Notes: generated from the sequence alone by a model not told the origin. A DNA stretch of 64,000 nt from Odiellus spinosus (GCA_963920705.1 OY987232.1:4467200-4531199), one strand, 5' to 3'. Numbered from the stretch's first letter, positions 42,035-54,403 are shown. Numbers and translations: made by a program.

Positions 42035-44230
42035 CTTAATATTATTCTATGGGATTTGGTTTTTTTAAAGAGGCTAACATTTCAGATATATTTTCTAACA
42101 CTTCCAGATATTTTTAAAACTTGGATTTTCCGAGTGGTATGAATTAAGATTCGAGCTTTATTTTAAGACTAATTTCATAATTTTACACCAATTAGTTGAC
42201 CCACTATATATTTATGAAAACGGACGAAACATTAAAGCGGAGAAATTGATGGGCAAAAACCTAAGCCTTATTTCACAAATTAGGCTTAGGATTTCTCATA
42301 GCCTCCTCGATCACGCGCTTCGGCTGCGCTCGCGCTATAGAAGCCCCGGCAAAGACAAAATTAACATGCGTTTGAGAGATAAATGGAAAATTAAAACTCC
42401 CCCAAAAGACGCCGCTAAAAAGCACTAAAATGTAAGGGGGAAAAGTCGAGGGAAGATACAAATTATTGTCTAAAGTTTTAAGTTCACGCTGCAGCTTCCT
42501 GATTTTTTAACCACATCTTATTAAGTATGTATGGATAACATACATATGAATTCGAGCCTTTGAGGATTACAGATTTTGCGTTAATAATTGTTGAAACTAA
42601 CGAACCTATTATTTTTCTCTCCGGACGGAGGTTCATGCCGTTTTCACCTATTGCGCGGGTTTCTTTTTAAATCTAAAGCCTTGATACATGTACACAGGCA
42701 CTGTAGACGCTATTTATAAACTATTAAAATTTCACCGTCTGATTTTATTTTATTTCTATAACTATATACTATTTTACTCAAAAACAAAGTGTTAAAATTA
42801 AGTACGTGAAACGCTAAAAGGTTGCAATTATGAGAATTGCTAAGAAAGAGAAATAACAAATTTTGGAAGCCTCTTATTCATTATTGTTGGGTATTTCCGG
42901 ATATCTCTAGTTCAAAACACTCTTCCCTCTTTCGGCGGGAAAATCTAAATAGGCGGTCTTGTCCTTTCGTAGGATGGTAGTAGAATATTTACTAAATTCA
43001 GTTGTCTAAAAATTTTGAAAGCTCTATGATGGATATTTCTTTCCTAGTAGTAGGAACATCACATTCTAGTACGCTAACAAATTGCGTAATACTTTCGTAA
43101 ACAACAGCACTGTGGAGCATCCTCAAATAATTTGAGATTGTCTCTAAATTTAAGACATTCACCATTATCTAAACATATAATAATAGTATAAATATGCTGC
43201 AAAAAATATATACTTATAACAATTTAAGTTGCCCCAAACAGCATTTTTCTAAATCTATTTATTTAATCTAAATTAAACTTGAAAATCTCCCTAACCAGGT
43301 TTCGTAATTTTAAGGTGATAGCTTTTAAGTTAAAAATTGTTTTCAATGTAAGTTGGTAGTATGCGCAAAGCTTTATCAGGTACAATTTGGTGCTTTAACT
43401 ATTAAATCACGTAAAGTTGTGAGATTTTGGGAGAGACGTGTTCCTGCCGTTTTCAAAATGCAATACATAGTTATTTAACTATAATGAGAGTAGATTAGGT
43501 GCTTATCTACTCTCATTAAAGTTATGTACTTATGTATGGCATTTTGAAAATGTCAGGAAAACTTTTCTCCCAAAATTTCACAACTTACACTAGTTAATGG
43601 TTGAAGATCCAAATTGTAACGTGGTAAAGCTTTGCACACGCTACCAACTTACGTTAATTTTAATTTTTAACTTAAAACTTATCAGCCTAAAATTACGAAA
43701 ATTAGTTAGAGAGATTAAATACACTAATTTGCAAATCATATATTTTAATTGTGGCTTTTAAAAATCGTTACAGCCCTGAAATGGGCCAAATTCTTCGTTT
43801 TGTGTCAGTTTCCCATCTTTGAGACGTGCATCAGTCTGGGGGAGTTTTGCAAATCTCGAGAATTCATTTATTCGCGATTTTCGGCCGATTGCCGAGTCTT
43901 CTATAGCGTGAGCGCAGCCGAAGCGCGTGATCGATGAGGCTATGGTTTTCTATAGGTTTTTAAAATCACGCGCTTGCTTTGAAGGCTATGGGTATTGAAC
44001 GCTAATGACTTAATTTCTCCTATTTCGTATTTTTGCCGTTTTTATAAATAGATTGTGGCCAATCTTATCGGTGTAAAATTATGAAATTAGTCAAAATAAA
44101 GCCTGAAAAATAACAGGAAGCATTAGAAAATAAATCTGAAGGGCAAGTCTCTTTCAAAAAATCTAAATCCCATAGAATAACATTAAGTTTAAATTTCTTC
44201 ACCTTAAAAATACTCTCGTTTTTAAACATA
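42035..44230. mobile_element. Composite element bounded by roughly 300-bp inverted repeats
   Basis: The left arm 42035-42345 contains the dispersed repeat (inverted copy) and TCGATCACGCGCTTCGGCTG. The right arm 43896-44230 contains CAGCCGAAGCGCGTGATCGA and the dispersed repeat in direct orientation. The mirrored order over about 300 bp indicates long terminal inverted repeats. The interior holds a separate foldback (43284-43716) and no transposase. Confidence 0.6.
43284..43716. repeat. Foldback element, arms about 205 bp
   Basis: The centre is TAATGAGAGTAGAT - nine-base loop - ATCTACTCTCATTA (43482-43518). The arms extend outward at about 85 percent identity to AATCTCCCTAACCAGG on the left and TTAGTTAGAGAGATT on the right. 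Non-coding. A transcript would form one very long hairpin. Confidence 0.85.
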
Positions 44231-44261
44231 AGTGAAATTCCAAACGACTAGCCATTCCGAA

Positions 44262-44890
44262 CGGCAATGGGGAAGGTATTAACATCAAAAAAGATGAAAA
44301 ATTGGTTTAAATTTCGTTTAAAGGGCAATGGGGCAAAAATATAAAAATTTCGCTGCGGCTGTCGGAGGTATTATCATCAAAATTGATGAAAAAAATGAAT
44401 TTAAATTTGGTTTAAAGGGCAATGGGGGAAAATAAAGGTTTCGCTGCGACTGTCGGAGGTATTAACATGAAGAATTATGAAAACATTAATTTAAAATGGT
44501 TTAAAGGGCAATGGGAAAAATGTAGAGATTTCAGTGTCTCGATTTGCGGCTGCCGGAGGTATTAACATCAAAAATTTAAATTGGGTTTAAAATGCAGTGG
44601 GAATAATACAGTGATTTGACTGAATCAAATGCGGTTGCTGTAGCTTTTAACATCAAAAATGATGAAAAAATTAATCTTAATTGAGTTGAAAGGGCAATAG
44701 TAAAAATGTAAAGATTTGATTGAGTTAAATGCGGCTGCCAAAGCTATTAGCATCAAAAATTATGAAAAAAATATTTTAATCTGGACTAAAGGGCAATGGT
44801 AAAAATGTAGAGATTTGGCTGCGGCTGGCGGAGGTATTAACATAAAAAATGAAGAATAAATTAATTTAATTGGGTTTAAAGGGCAAAAAG
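44262..44890. repeat. Satellite of about 92-bp units, seven copies
   Basis: Units begin GGAGGTATTAACATCAAAAA and contain TTTAAAGGGCAATGGG and TTCGCTGCGGCTG. Starts lie at about 44275, 44366, 44456, 44556, 44643, 44738 and 44830. Divergence between units is 15-30 percent by eye. Confidence 0.85.
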
Positions 44891-45529
44891 ATGTATAAGG
44901 AAATTTTTACATATTTAGGGGTGGCGTAAAATATAACCAGCCCAAGGGTGGATTCTACTATAGTCAGCAAGGGAGACATTGATACGTCATAGGCTTCTAT
45001 CTCTCACCTCTGTGTCATCCCCCTTAGAGAGTTACAGAAGTAGCCATTACAAAAACGTCCCCAGTAAGGGAAGTCCATGACGTCAGGCTTTCTTTCCCCC
45101 TTGGCTCTTTTCTGTCTCCCTATAGAATGACTACATAATTTAAACTTTCCATAGGCCGAATTTATACGTTTTTTTTTAATTTTTATTCATATTAATATCT
45201 ATAAATATAAGTTTCTAATTTCTTAAACTGTGGCTTTATTATTTCTTTAACCGTTAATTTTTAATTTATAACCCTTCACGGTTTTGAATTCTTAATATCT
45301 GTACCTTTACGGCTTTGGTCGACCATCGTTGGATATAAATGTAGTCTTTAGAAGTGAGAAGCAAACCTACGTTTTTGTATAATATACAACTAAATATGTT
45401 ACGAATTTTAAAGAAAACGTCTCACGATTTGGAAGATTGCGATGTTTATATTATTAATATATAACTGAATACTATTAAGGGGCAATTCTGCTGATATTGA
45501 AGTTTACCTTAAAATGTAAAACTGAAGGA
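44891..45529. other. Non-coding stretch
   Basis: Nothing protein-like seen. Confidence 0.4.
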
Positions 45530-45870
45530 ACAGATATCATATCAAAAATGTCTTTGCGAACAAAGACCCAGAAGGACACGTTATGATTTCGGATGGCTGA
45601 AGCGACAGATATTATATCAAAAATGTCTTTGTGAACAAAGACAACGAAAGACCTGTTCTGATTTCGGATGGCGGAAGTGACAGATATGTTAAATTTTCTT
45701 TTAAAACGTAAAATTTAATTATAATCGCCATCTGACAGGATTTAGAGTATATTTTCAAGACAACTGATTTTATTCACTCGCTAATATTTAAGAAAAAACA
45801 AACATACGATTTTCTCCCTTTGACCCTTAACATTAAATTTGGCTTAATTATTTTTTAATGATTACTTGTC
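45530..45870 (+). repeat. Dispersed repeat, partner of the inverted copy at 51865-52175
   Basis: Contains two tandem 70-75 bp units (ATATCAAAAATGTCTTTG ... GATTTCGGATGGC) followed by a tail ending in CCCTTAACATTAAATTTGGC. The whole block is found inverted at 51865-52175. The pair may be the ends of one 6.6 kb composite or two insertions of one family. Confidence 0.8.
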
Positions 45871-46797
45871 AACCAAAATGAATCTTTTCGTTTGATAGAA
45901 AAGGTTGGGAATTCTAACTTTCGACTTAGTCGTAAATTCATTGACCGAGATTTAAGTATATTTCAGACAATTTTTTTATTCGTACTTTGAATTACTTTTC
46001 GTAAAACACCACACGCTATCCCGAGACCAGGGACTACTCAACGTCGTTGTTTCAAAGGCCATACCTGCTCTACAATGAGTACTATTAAAAAGCTCTTTAT
46101 TTATGTCCTCGATATATAAACAAACCAAGGTTGTGAGATATGTGGCTTTAAAGAAGCTATACGCTAGTCATGGATACTTTCTTTAACTATGTGTATTTGA
46201 ATAATTAATATTCTCAAATTTATAATTGACGAATACTCGAATACCGACCTTTAAAATCCGTTAAAACTTATTTAATAAATAATGTTTTGTTATGACTCCT
46301 CGACTTTAGGCGAGGCAATTGGTTCATATTGCATTATGCGTGCTGAAATAAGGAGTTTTATACGGAATAAAAATTCGACATATTTTAGTTCCAATTTAGG
46401 TGGCGAGTTTCGAAAACCTATCCTTATGTATTTTAAGTTTTAGCCTAAACAGGTGGTCTCTTTTAAGTGAATCATAAAATAATATTATAAGGTTTTCCTC
46501 GAAGAAAAATAACTACGAATAATTTAAAAGGCCTATCTTTTCTGATAGGGGTACAGTTTCTATTCGATTTTGGATAGTTTCATGGGGGAGAACAAAGTCC
46601 ACTAACCAAAACATTTCATTGAAGACGAAATCAACATTGCTACTCGACATCGTCCCTATATTTAAACATTGAGGGCCTTTCTTCCAAGGTTAATATTATT
46701 CGGTACAATGATTGACTCGCTGTAAACCTTCGGATTTCGATGCAATAAGCACCACACCATCGAAAAATCTATGAAATGTTTTGGTGAGTGGACTTTT
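45871..46797. other. Non-coding stretch
   Basis: A block at 46552-46595 (GGGGTACAGTTTCTATTCGA) recurs inverted at 49803-49853. No gene seen. Confidence 0.5.
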
Positions 46798-47037
46798 TAC
46801 CTCCCCGAGTGAACTAGTTCACGGGGAGGTATTACGTTCGTCGTGTCAGTCTGTGTGTGTGTTTGTGGCTTCCGGTGTACACAATTTCCGGTGTAACCGG
46901 ATATCACGTGACCTAAATAATCTGATCAAAAGTCTAGTGACGTAATCATGCCTTCTTATCGTTCAATTCCGTTCAACGGGAATTCCTATAATCTGGCTGC
47001 CAAATTGAGCTTCAGGTGTCGTGCAATATTATGCAAC

Positions 47038-47290
47038 CGGACGTCTCCCATTGCATATTATCACCTTCCACCATCCACATCATGGTCGAACCTCGATGCC
47101 GGACAGTTGAAGGGGATTATAGCCAATGGGACGTCTCCCACTGTTATAATCACCTCCGACCATCCACACACCAAGGTCCAACCTCCAGTTTCCGATCTCA
47201 GCGGGCCATACTAGCGAGGCGTCCCTCACTAATATGGTCCACGTCAACCATCCACTCTCCAAACATCGCCCCCCAAGGGTAAATTGACCG
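47038..47290. repeat. Degenerate 90-bp tandem repeat, three units
   Basis: Units share GGACGTCTCCCAYTG and ACCATCCACA; GC-richer than the surroundings. Short frames on both strands follow the repeat and are not convincing genes. Confidence 0.6.
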
Positions 47291-47608
47291 ACACGTGAAC
47301 ACTCAATGCCAGAACCTTTGAGCTTTGATAAGGTGGGGTGTCCACCAGATCTTACCACAATCGGATACTATATAATGGCATTCGATTCGCTTTTATAGTC
47401 TCTTTGGAAGCGTAAAGTGTAAAGTTGCCTTATGCCGGGATATCTTTTGGTGAATTGAAACGTTATATTAATTTAAAATGTAATTAAAAATATTACAATT
47501 GTTTCACTTAATCTAATTTATAATTTAGTTGAAAATTAAATTTAAAATTGGAGATAGTTTAGAAGATATTTAAGAAATAGTCTAAAATTTAAAGAAAAAT
47601 GAGCTTTA

Positions 47609-48425
47609 TGATACCAGCTAGAGTTGGCAGCACGCGCTAAGCTATTTTCCATATACGATTTAGTTCAAAAAGCATAGGTATAACAGTACTCTAGGCTTAG
47701 GCTTGCTGCAAACTCAGGGTGGATTGAAAATCTAATACAAGTTTTATACAAATGTCTATACTCTTGTATATAATTTTGATAGCTTGATTTAATTTTTTAG
47801 CTTAGCCATCGTTGTTAAAATTGTAGGTGTTTCTTTTATCATGGGATTGAATTTTTTAATTAGTTTATCGTTTCTCGGCGCATATATAAGCGCGAAATAC
47901 TGAGTCGGCCGTCATTTAATTGCGTATCTATAGACCGAGTATCACCAAAAACCGAAATTTTACGCCATAAACCTTGTTATTAATTGCTTCAAAATGATAA
48001 ACAAAAATTTTATTTCTTAAACAGTAGAATGATAAGGAATATCCATTGAATTCGAGCTAATAGAGAGAAAGTATAGTTTATTGTTTACGATTGCTTAAAC
48101 AAAGATTTCTATAATGAAAGATTGATAAGGTATATGAAATAATAGAGAGAAAGGTGGCTGAATGGGTTACGAAAAGGTTAAAACATAAACCTAGCGATCT
48201 TTATTAAGTGGTTCTAAATTGATGAACAAAAATTTAATTTATTAAACTGTAGATAAGCTATTAAGAAATTTCCCAAAAATTTAATGAAATGTGACCGTTT
48301 AATACCAGCTTGAGTTGGCAACAAGCGCTAAGCTGTTTTCCACATATCATTTAGTCCAAAAAGCAAAGGTATTACGGGCAGTATAGGCTAAGGCATTCTG
48401 GAAACTTGGGGTGCATTGAAGAAGT
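47609..48425. repeat. Pair of direct repeats of about 120 bp
   Basis: ATACCAGCTAGAGTTGGCA...CGCTAAGCTATTTTCC at 47609-47730 and a diverged copy at 48300-48425, about 690 bp apart. Between them is AT-rich non-coding DNA. Confidence 0.7.
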
Positions 48426-48634
48426 TTACACGGGCATCCAAGATAGAAACGACATAAGATTTAAAGCTGAGGCGGATTGATAAAAAATGTTAAACCTCTT
48501 AAGAAAAATTATAGTCGTGTAAACTCCCCTTGGACAGAAGTACAGTAGGTTTCCCGTGTTTAAAAAAACATCAGTTTTGAATAAAAAATGGTTATCTGAT
48601 GTTGGGAAAAAAAATAGGCTTCAGATTTCTCCAC

Positions 48635-48641
48635 TATAAAA
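48635..48641 (+). promoter_or_regulatory. TATA box
   Basis: TATAAAA, 55 bp upstream of the ATG at 48690. Confidence 0.4.
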
Positions 48642-48689
48642 CCAAGAAACATTTCCAATTATTTTCATAATCAAAAGAAGCCGTGTAGA

Positions 48690-49109
48690 GTGAACTTCGT
48701 TAGCAGACCAGGAGACGAGACAAGACGACACCAGACGAAAGAGAGCTATAGTGACTTAAGTGAGAAAATCAACCAGAGCAGAATGTCATCACCATTTGAA
48801 GTCAACAGAGCAGCGACACGGCTTTCATTTATCACCAGAAAGAGACGGCCTGGCTTCGAAGAATTGAAACATGCAAGCAGTGAGTGTTTTCGGACTCGAC
48901 ATATGAGATTCTTACAGTCAGTAAAAGCTCAACAGTTCTTCATACGGCCTCGTTATTCTAAACATAAAAGGAGCTATTCAAGTATAAATATTAACGGTAT
49001 GGAAATTAGTCTATTTCAGTATTCAAGATATTTTTTTATCATAGAAGTGGAAGCTAACGTCTTGTCAGCCGGTTTGGAAAATAACCTCTCGACCAGCTCA
49101 ATCCTTTGA
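48690..49109 (+). CDS. Hypothetical 139-residue basic protein
   Basis: Open from ATG to stop, Arg/Ser-rich (RPGDETRRHQTKES, FITRKRRPGFEELKH), with no signal peptide or membrane segment. A TATA box lies 55 bp upstream and AATAAA at about 49458. The TATA-ATG spacing equals that of the two small genes at 14.8-16.5 kb. No family recognised. It could be a chance frame or the first exon of a transposon or viral gene. Confidence 0.35.
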   Translation: MNFVSRPGDETRRHQTKESYSDLSEKINQSRMSSPFEVNRAATRLSFITRKRRPGFEELKHASSECFRTRHMRFLQSVKAQQFFIRPRYSKHKRSYSSININGMEISLFQYSRYFFIIEVEANVLSAGLENNLSTSSIL

Positions 49110-49464
49110 TTCTTCCAATGACTGGGATCACTTGCATGATGAAAATATCAGTAATGGTCCTCTATTAGCACGTCAAAACAAGAATTTTAGACGAAAACTG
49201 TACCGGAAGTAATTTTCAATCATCTACCGAAAATGGGTTGTAAATGGAACATTCAGTCTACAATATTTCTTGGTTTGTCTAAGAGGAACTTGCTACAAAA
49301 TCTTCGTCGTTTTAATTCCTTGTCTTCATTGCCATCCCAGACTAAATCCTTCGTCTTTATCAAATCAGTGGATTATCTCAAAGATAATCACACAGTACAG
49401 CCTATGCTCTAATGATAATTTATATTATAAGAAAATGTATTTTACATATTTATTTAGAAAATAA

Positions 49465-49595
49465 ATTTCATTTGGTGTGTCTATTAAGAAATTTACGCCA
49501 TGCCGCATATAATTAATGTAACGCAGGACATTTCAATTGGTGTGTATATTAAAGAGTCTACGACCTGCCGCATGCAATTATGGGTAACGCATGAC
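49465..49595. repeat. 65-bp tandem repeat, two copies
   Basis: ATTTCAWTTGGTGTGTVTATTAA ... TGCCGCATRYAATTA twice, about 80 percent identical. Confidence 0.8.
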
Positions 49596-49724
49596 ACTCT
49601 TTTGCATTCTCTGTATCCTTGAGGTTAAGGGAAAATACTTATACTCCGTAAAATAGAGAATAATGATTGAAATGCACGCTGTTTCCTCTATTCATCCAAT
49701 ACTCTACATTTCTTTTCATCTTTT

Positions 49725-50081
49725 ATTTTAGGTAGGGTTAGGTTAGATTACTTTAACGTCGGGGTCGGGAAGGTTATATTTTGGTTTCCCAACTTGTTTA
49801 TTCCCCCATTAAACTATCCAAAATCGAATAGAAACTGTACCCCTCTTTAAAATCCTCATTTGACTGCTCAATTTGTTCCGGTCAACGTCGTCTGCTAAGC
49901 TAGAAAACAAGATGAGTATAAAGGGGCTTTAAAATAACGCAAATAGTCCCTATAAGATCCCCATTCTTATAAACCGGCGAGTATTTTAAACGATGTGTTG
50001 AAGTACGAGTCGTGACAATTCGGGGTTTAAGAAAACAACAAGTTGGGAAACCAAAATTTTACCTCTCCTCGTCCCAAGTTT
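49725..50081. repeat. Inverted pair of a dispersed repeat
   Basis: TTTTGGTTTCCCAACTTGTT at 49776-49797 and its reverse complement AACAAGTTGGGAAACCAAAA at 50036-50056. A third copy is at 7638. GGTAGGGTTAGGTTAGATTA flanks the first. Confidence 0.65.
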
Positions 50082-51450
50082 AATGCTAAACAAGAAAACT
50101 ATTAAAACCAAGTAGACGATGTTAAAAATTTATTTTATAATTTTTTGGTTAAAATAAGAAAGAGAAGTGGCACACTTCTTGCTATAAGGTTACTTTTGCT
50201 GCTACACTATTTATACGATGAAACTAGTGTCACCTGCTTGTAGAACGTTTACAGCATATTTATTTACAAAGTAAAATTCAATTTAAATATGATATTATTA
50301 TAGAAGACGTATACTGTTTTATTTAGCATAATTGATTCGAAAAAATCATATTAAAATAACAATGCTAAACAAGAAAACTGATGAAACCAAGTAGACGATT
50401 TTAAAAATTATTTTTATATATTTTTGGTTAAAATAAGAAAGAGGAGTGGAACGCTTATTGCTATAAGGTTACTTTGGCCGTTACACTATTTATACAATGA
50501 AACTAGTATCACCTGCTGGTAGAACGTTTACAGCATATTTATTTACAAAATAAAACTAAATTTAAATATGATATTATGATAGAAGACAAATAATATTTTA
50601 TTAAGCATAATTGATAAGAAAAATCGTATTAAAATAACTAGTCAAATTCTAACGACAATTAAAAATAGGAGCGTTCTCCGAGCGACGTACGTAGCTACAT
50701 GCCTTAAGCTTTATTTTCAGTCTCTACTCTCTACACACTCTCTCGAATATTCTACGAAGAGACCCCATGCACCATGCACACCATGCCACTACGTTCGAGC
50801 CTCTAATGTTTGTTATTTAACAGTTACATAATAGTTGAAATTATATTAAAGTTAAATTAAAATTATTCTAATCAAACTTATAACAATAAAACTGTAATTG
50901 AATTATTTTCAAGCTAAAGGACTAAATTAAACGTAATGATGATAGAATCAAATTAACTGTGATTTAACAAATACTAGTTGAAACACAACTTAATTTCTAG
51001 ACTACTTATTATTAATTTAAACCTAGGACTGAGTTAAATTTAAGTATGTGATTAGACAAATTTTAGAAAATGAGTTTGACCTTCCTTGGCTTTAAGCACA
51101 GTTCGATGGAAACTAGTGTCACCTACAGCATAAGCTACAAATTAATCCATGCCTACAGATAAAAAGTTAATTTACAAAATAAAATAAAATTGAAATATGA
51201 TTTTTAAGAGAGCACTAGAACTATTTATTATAGAATTTAAATTAAGCATAATTAAAGTTTTTAAAAAAAATCGCACGCCTTTATTTCGTAATGTAGCTAT
51301 AGTCCTACTTCCTACTAATCTAGCGTGACCTAGTGTCAAAAAGTTAAAATCAAATTCATTTAAAAAATATAATTAAATTTAAATATTATGTTATGATTGC
51401 GGAGGACTAGCAATATTTTACTATATATTTTAAATTAAGAGTAATAATAT
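50082..51450. repeat. 279-bp direct repeat (two good copies, two degenerate)
   Basis: AATGCTAAACAAGAAAACT starts at 50082 and 50361; the units are about 88 percent identical and contain GAAACTAGTGTCACCTGC. Weaker copies at about 51105-51260 and 51320-51440 keep ACTAGTGTCACC and the AT-rich end. Confidence 0.8.
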
Positions 51451-51864
51451 TTTAAAAATATTTTCCCTTTAAATGGGGACAAATAAAGCATTACACGCGG
51501 TGCTACTATGACCCAGCCTAGCTTCCGTAGAGCACCCATCACAGATTTAAAAAGTTTTTATCTCAGATTCCTTTATGTACTTATAGCATATTCGTTAGCG
51601 CGTTTGTATGGCTATCCCAAAAGGTTGCAGCGTCGAGCGCGGACAGTAACTGCGAGGCAGACCTCCTATGAGACGTTTTATTTAAATAGGAAATTTACCG
51701 CCACCTATGAGAAAAGTAGTGAACTAAAATATTAGAATTTTTTTGCGATGACGTAATTGCGAACACCGCGAACGACGGACACACACGATCAGGACAGAAC
51801 CTCTCCGTGAACTAAGGTTCACTCGGAGAGGTACAAAGTGAACTCGCATTACACTAAAGAAAAA

Positions 51865-52175
51865 CAATTCAGCCAAATTTAATGTTAAGGGTCAATGGGA
51901 GAAAATCGTCTGTTATGTTTTTTTTAAATATTTGCGAGTGAATAAAATCAGTTGTTTTGAAATTAGACTCTAAATCCTGTCAGATTGCGATTATAATTCA
52001 ATTTTACGTCTTAAAAGAAAATTTAACATATCTGCCACTTCAGCCATCCGAAATCATAACAGGTCTTTCTGGATCTTTGTTCACAAAGACATTTTTGATA
52101 TAATATCTGTCTCTTCAGCCATCCGAAATCATAACGTGTCCTTCTGGGTCTTTGTTCGCAAAGACATTTTTTATA
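51865..52175 (-). repeat. Inverted copy of the 45530-45870 repeat
   Basis: See 45530-45870. The two inner units (CAGCCATCCGAAATCATAAC) are preserved. The short minus-strand frame here is produced by the repeat. Confidence 0.8.
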
Positions 52176-52599
52176 TAATTGAGCCGAGAAAATTTCCTTA
52201 AAAGTGTAGTAGATGAAATTCTTAAAAATCTTTTTCACGGGTGAGTGCGTCTTACGGGTACTAACCAACTCGAGATATGGTTAGTTATCTTGAACTTGAA
52301 AATAAAGTTGATTTTATCGATTCTTCCGCTAATTACAAGACATATCCCCGTAGTGCCGGGAAATATATCACAATGCTTTTAACAAGACGGTCCACAGGGG
52401 CCCGTAATACTAATTTCACGCGCCTTATGTCTTACGCAATTTCGAAACCTAACCTTATAACTTTACAACTAAACAATTCACTAAAATTAAGCAATCACCT
52501 AAAAAAATAAACCACGTACTACCAAAAACCCAAAAAAAAATTAAACTAAACATGAGCCAAATATAAACCATCAACTATTAACCACCTTAAAGAAAACGT

Positions 52600-52740
52600 C
52601 ATCTAAAAATACCTGTATCTAAACCGTTAAAAATATCTAAATCTAAAGCACTACCTAAATCTAAAGCATTACCTAAATCTAAACCATTACATAAATCTAA
52701 AGCATTACCTAAATCTAAACCATTACTTATATTTAAAACT
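52600..52740. repeat. 18-bp tandem repeat (AAATCTAAASCATTACCT) in the left arm
   Basis: About seven copies of an 18 bp unit. The mirror array (GGTTTAGATATAGGTAAT) lies at about 53898-53995 in the right arm, so each arm carries its own array. Confidence 0.85.
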
Positions 52741-52899
52741 AAACAATCGACTGAAGTGTAAAATTACTCCTCCACTTATAGTAACCTGGAATATTTCATT
52801 ACAAATCCTCTCGTATAAAATCGCATTTCCTTAGCACTCCGCTCAAACAGGCTCTTTGGCGCCCGGGAGCGCTCGGGGTAAGGTTTATATCTCCCGCGT

Positions 52900-53735
52900 T
52901 ATTGTTCCCAAATCGCCAGCTGTATCGGCAATGCCCCCCCCCCCCACCTGTGGCGTGCGCAGGGTGGGGGTAGTGTTCCATCCTTGTCGTGGTGAGGGGG
53001 TCCGAGTCTAGGATCCGTCCTAGTTCCGCGAATTGGAACACGCCGTCTCATCCCAACCCGGCCGACTCGTGAGGTCCTAGGCGTGTACTTGGTTACCCGG
53101 TGGGTTCGTCCCGAACGGACTGCGCCCTACCCGGGGTCGGTCCGACGGCCCTGGGTACCGGTTTCCAATTAGGGGCTAAGCCGGGGCTGCGCCAGCACGT
53201 TGTTGGGGGGTACTCTCGTGCTAAGCGGGGGTACCAGCCTCGGCGTCATCCTACGTCATTGAGTCGGTCCTTGTGGTTCACGGTTACATTACGGGGGCCG
53301 TATGGCACTGCTGTGTGGGTTCTGGTCGCCATGCCATATACCTTTCCTTCTGCTGCCTTAGCCTCTCTGCACGTGTGTGCGGATGCACTGGCTCTACATA
53401 GCCTTGCTTCCGTTCCGGGCGTGGTTTCACGTGCGGCATTAGTGGACAAATGATGAAGCCGCACGCAATGGCGGGGGTGTTGTGTGCTACCCAGCACGGT
53501 GCACCCCATCATCAAACAAATTTGATGTATCGGCAATGCATTTTTTCGTCGACGCGTTGTCGCTTTCAGCCGAAGCACGAGGCAAAGTTGTAGTTCCCAG
53601 ATCGCCCGCGCGTACGACCGTACGCGTTGCCGCTCTTCGCCGAAGCGAGAGGCAAAGGCAGAGACAGAGTTCGGCCCTGAAACGCCTTTTGACCTAGATT
53701 TTTGGGTCGTTTTTATAATTTTTTTAATAAATAAA
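52900..53735. other. GC-rich core of the inverted-arm element
   Basis: Long GC-rich stretch including a C13 run (about 52937) and frames of 70-117 codons on both strands; none has a recognisable domain, and open frames are expected by chance at this GC content. Possibly captured DNA or a decayed LINE 5'/3' region. Confidence 0.5.
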
Positions 53736-54403
53736 CCTTACGCCTAGCTCTCCCGGGCGCCAAAGAGCCTGACTGAGAGCAGTGCTAATGAAATGAGGAT
53801 TTGTTATGAAATGTTCTCGGTTATTTATTCGCGAGAGACAATTTATAAGCGGAGGAGTAATTATACACTTTCAGTCGCTTGTTTAGTTTTAAATACATGT
53901 AATGGTTTAGATATAGGTAATGGTTTAGGTATAGGTAACGGTTTAGATATAGATAACGGTTTAGATATAGGTTAAAGTTTAGATACAGGTAATGGTTATT
54001 TTTAGCTGACGTTTTCTTTTAGGTGATTGTTTAAGTATAGATAATGGTTAAGATGTAGGTTATGGTTTATTTTTTGGGTCATGTTTTCTTTTAGGTTATT
54101 GTTTAGATATAGTTAATGGTTTATATTTGGCTCATGTATAATTTTAGTTTTTTTGTGGTTATAGGTAGTACGTGGTTTACTTTTTTAGGTGATTGCTTAA
54201 TTTTATTAATTGCTTAGTTGAAAAGTTATAAGGTTAGGTTGGGTTGCGAAATTGCTTAAGACATTAGGCGCGAGAAATTAGTATTACGGGATACTGCGGA
54301 CCACCTTCTTAAAATCATTGAGATATATATTTCCCGGATGATTTACTACGCGGATAGGTCTTAGAATTAGTAGAAAAATCGATAAAAGTTGGCTCGATTT
54401 TCC

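Larger units (their letters stand above)
46798..51834. mobile_element. Possible large element with hairpin-forming ends
   Basis: The left end is an imperfect palindrome, ACCTCCCCGAGTGAAC/GTTCACGGGGAGGT (46800-46832). The right end is ACCTCTCCGTGAAC/GTTCACTCGGAGAGGT (51798-51832). The sequences just inside (GTCGTGTCAGTCTGTGTGTG and the reverse complement of GACGGACACACACGATCAG) also match in inverted order. So the two ends are inverted copies of each other, each able to fold on itself. No transposase recognised in the 5 kb between. Confidence 0.45.
52300..54403. mobile_element. 2.1-kb element with roughly 600-bp inverted arms and a GC-rich core
   Basis: The left arm 52300-52895 and right arm 53735-54403 are reverse complements at about 80 percent: GTTGATTTTATCGATTCTTC at the outer left, GGGAAATATAT, CCCGTAATACTAATTTC, an 18-bp array, then AGGCTCTTTGGCGCCCGGGA at the inner edge, mirrored on the right. 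No transposase recognised and no target duplication fixed. The core 52900-53735 is strikingly GC-rich compared with all its surroundings. Confidence 0.75.

Noticed and set aside
47080..47358. 92-codon minus-strand frame
   Set aside because: It follows a degenerate 90-bp repeat and has overlapping open frames on the other strand.
53100..53578. Open frames of 110-117 codons on both strands in the GC-rich core
   Set aside because: Open frames are expected by chance at high GC; no domain or conserved motif is visible.
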